This document shows, piece by piece, positions 23,885-25,349 of a DNA stretch of 25,349 nt (the first letter of the stretch is position 1; every line of letters begins with the position of its first letter). This DNA is from Flavobacteriaceae bacterium (GTDB lineage Bacteria > Bacteroidota > Bacteroidia > Flavobacteriales > Flavobacteriaceae). A program made the translations under genes and the position numbers. The notes beneath the pieces are model-generated. The model searched no databases. It was given only the letters and a program-made list of their open reading frames with translations, and was not told where the DNA came from. The stretch is from the NCBI GenBank assembly GCA_002714815.1, contig PAYI01000011.1, forward strand, positions 59,936 through 85,284, given 5' to 3'.

Positions 23885-23923
23885 AATCAAAAGTGAAATA
23901 TCCAATTGAAAATAAAGGGATAA

Positions 23924-25349
23924 TCAAGGTTTAAACCGATCAGGAAAAATGGATAAATCAATTCCCCAAAGAATTGGGAGAAAAAAGAAAATCATTAGGC
24001 TAATTAGAATTATTGAAAAAAGATTCATCACTATACCTCTGGAAACCATATCAGGAATTTTTAAAAACCCTGAACCAAAAACCACAGCATTAGGCGGTGT
24101 TGCTACTGGAAGCATAAAGGCACAAGAGGCTGCAACTGCAGCCCCAACCATAAGCCCAAAAGGATGAACCCCAGCATCAAGTGCTAAAGGAGCTAACACT
24201 GGTAATAGCATAGCAGTAGTTGCTAGATTTGAAGTAATTTCAGTTAAAAAATTAACTGCAGTTATTAGTAAAAAAATCATTACAAATAAAGGCAAACCAC
24301 CAAATGCGGTCATAAGTTCTCCAAGCCATATAGCCAACCCACTTGATTCAAAAGCTTTTGCAATTGCCATTCCTCCTCCAAAAAGAATGATTATTCCCCA
24401 AGGCAGTTGAAGAGTATCTTTCCAATTGAGCAATGTTTTCTTTTCTTTCTTTGATGGTATAACAAATAGTAGTAACCCAAATGTAATTGCAATAATAGTA
24501 TCATCTAAATTAGGTAAAAACCCTTGTAATAAATATGATCTAGTTATCCAACAAAAACCAGCTAAAGTAAAAACAATTGTGACAAGTTTTTCTTCATAAG
24601 AAATTGTTCCTAATTCTTTTTTGAGTCTTTGAATTTCTGATTTACCCCCTAGAAATTTATTCTGCTTAAATTTATAAGCAATTCGGGTTAAGTAAAACCA
24701 ACAAAAAGTCAATAGAATAATTGAAATAGGAAACCCAAAAAGAAACCATTCTAAGAATGTAATTTCATATCCATAAATCTCTGAAATAACTCCAGCCAGA
24801 ACCAAATTAGGTGGAGTCCCTATGAGTGTAGCTACTCCTCCTATAGAAGCGCTATAGGCAATTCCCAACATCAAAGCTTTTCCAAAATTTTTATTTTCAT
24901 TTTCAAAGGTTTCTGGATTGTTTTTTAATTCTTTAATTATGGCAATACCTATTGGAAGCATCATCACTGAAGTTGCAGTATTTGATATCCACATAGATAA
25001 AAATGCGGTTGCCAACATAAATCCTAGAATTACTTTTCGGGCATTGACCCCAATAAAAGATATTATATTAATTGCTATTCGTTTATGTAAATTCCATTTT
25101 TCAATTCCAATAGCAATTAAAAAGCCCCCCAAATATAGAAACACGAATTTATGACCATATGAAGCTGTGGTAGTTGTGAGTTCCATACCTCCTGAAAGAG
25201 GGAACAGAATTATTGGTAATAAAGCAGTTGCTGCTATAGGTACAGCTTCTGTAATCCACCAGACAGCTATCCATAATGTTGATGATAAAATTGAGTGACC
25301 AGAACTAGATAAACCATCAAAAGGACCTGTTAACATCAAAATAATAAAT
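23924..25349 (-). CDS. DASS/SLC13-family sodium:dicarboxylate (or sulfate) symporter, N-terminus beyond the window
   Basis: At least 475 codons, no stop before the right edge; upstream of ATG 25334-25336 the frame reads FIIL, continuing a membrane helix, so the true start is probably outside. Around 11-12 membrane helices. Family hallmarks: WWITEAVPIAATALLP near the N-terminus, the first Ser-Asn-Thr motif in WISNTATSVMMLP (about residue 119 counted from the TTG at 25339), TPPNLVLAG, and the second motif in TEITSNLATTAMLLP (about 370) followed by PVATPPNAVVFGSG. The second motif is SNL rather than SNT. Predicted to import dicarboxylates such as succinate or malate with sodium; sulfate or other anions remain possible. 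It is convergent with the dipeptidase, separated by 39 bases. Confidence 0.92.
   Translation of the reverse strand, partial: FIILMLTGPFDGLSSSGHSILSSTLWIAVWWITEAVPIAATALLPIILFPLSGGMELTTTTASYGHKFVFLYLGGFLIAIGIEKWNLHKRIAINIISFIGVNARKVILGFMLATAFLSMWISNTATSVMMLPIGIAIIKELKNNPETFENENKNFGKALMLGIAYSASIGGVATLIGTPPNLVLAGVISEIYGYEITFLEWFLFGFPISIILLTFCWFYLTRIAYKFKQNKFLGGKSEIQRLKKELGTISYEEKLVTIVFTLAGFCWITRSYLLQGFLPNLDDTIIAITFGLLLFVIPSKKEKKTLLNWKDTLQLPWGIIILFGGGMAIAKAFESSGLAIWLGELMTAFGGLPLFVMIFLLITAVNFLTEITSNLATTAMLLPVLAPLALDAGVHPFGLMVGAAVAASCAFMLPVATPPNAVVFGSGFLKIPDMVSRGIVMNLFSIILISLMIFFFLPILWGIDLSIFPDRFKP

Overview
The window is very AT-rich chromosomal DNA, most likely from a marine, genome-streamlined member of the Bacteroidota (class Flavobacteriia). 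The evidence is a DUF3078 outer-membrane protein, a TonB plug-type secreted protein, propeller/Y_Y_Y sensors, Bacteroidota-type lipoprotein signal peptides, several TAnnTTTG -7 promoter boxes, A-rich leaders without Shine-Dalgarno sequences, and very short intergenic gaps. No gap without a gene exceeds about 155 bp. I found no rRNA, tRNA, CRISPR array or insertion sequence. Genes are cut at both ends: an altronate dehydratase on the left and a DASS/SLC13 transporter on the right.

Layout. 1-1523: uxaA (minus, 3' end outside the window). 6400-1604: an operon of a TPR lipoprotein followed by a large periplasmic-propeller / SpoIIE phosphatase sensor (sensor 1). 6882-6505: small membrane protein. 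8971-6955: GNAT acetyltransferase, then a secreted plug-domain protein split by an apparent one-base frameshift at 7652-7654. 9067-9600 (plus): a 29-residue one-helix microprotein and a small lipoprotein. 9753-10286 (plus): a membrane protein that looks like a Pycsar-type effector (DUF5706/PycTM). Its 3' end overlaps, tail to tail, that of 13001-10279 (minus), a tightly coupled operon of RsbW-like kinase, STAS anti-sigma-antagonist-like protein and GAF/PAS class III adenylate cyclase. 13092-15664 (plus): two tandem copies of a two-gene cassette (about 305-residue two-domain lipoprotein plus 114-residue Lys-rich lipoprotein). 18927-15667 (minus): a second propeller/SpoIIE sensor (sensor 2). From 19033 on: YqaA/DedA-like membrane protein, short-chain dehydrogenase, small exported protein, DUF3078 barrel, beta-lactamase-like serine hydrolase overlapping a VanX-type D-Ala-D-Ala dipeptidase, and the transporter.

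How they may work together. The most interesting part is about 1.6-18.9 kb. It holds all the pieces of a partner-switching relay: two transmembrane SpoIIE phosphatases (inputs), one STAS protein, one RsbW-like kinase, and a cyclase in the same operon as the likely output, with no sigma factor in sight. A membrane effector of the Pycsar family sits against the cyclase. My model (inference) is that envelope signals read by the propellers set STAS phosphorylation, which sets cyclase activity; a cyclic nucleotide then acts on the membrane effector or elsewhere. The cyclase keeps the Lys/Thr pair typical of cAMP-forming enzymes, so a textbook cCMP/cUMP anti-phage Pycsar system is not what the sequence favours. 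The tandem lipoprotein cassettes between the kinase operon and sensor 2 have no function I can name.
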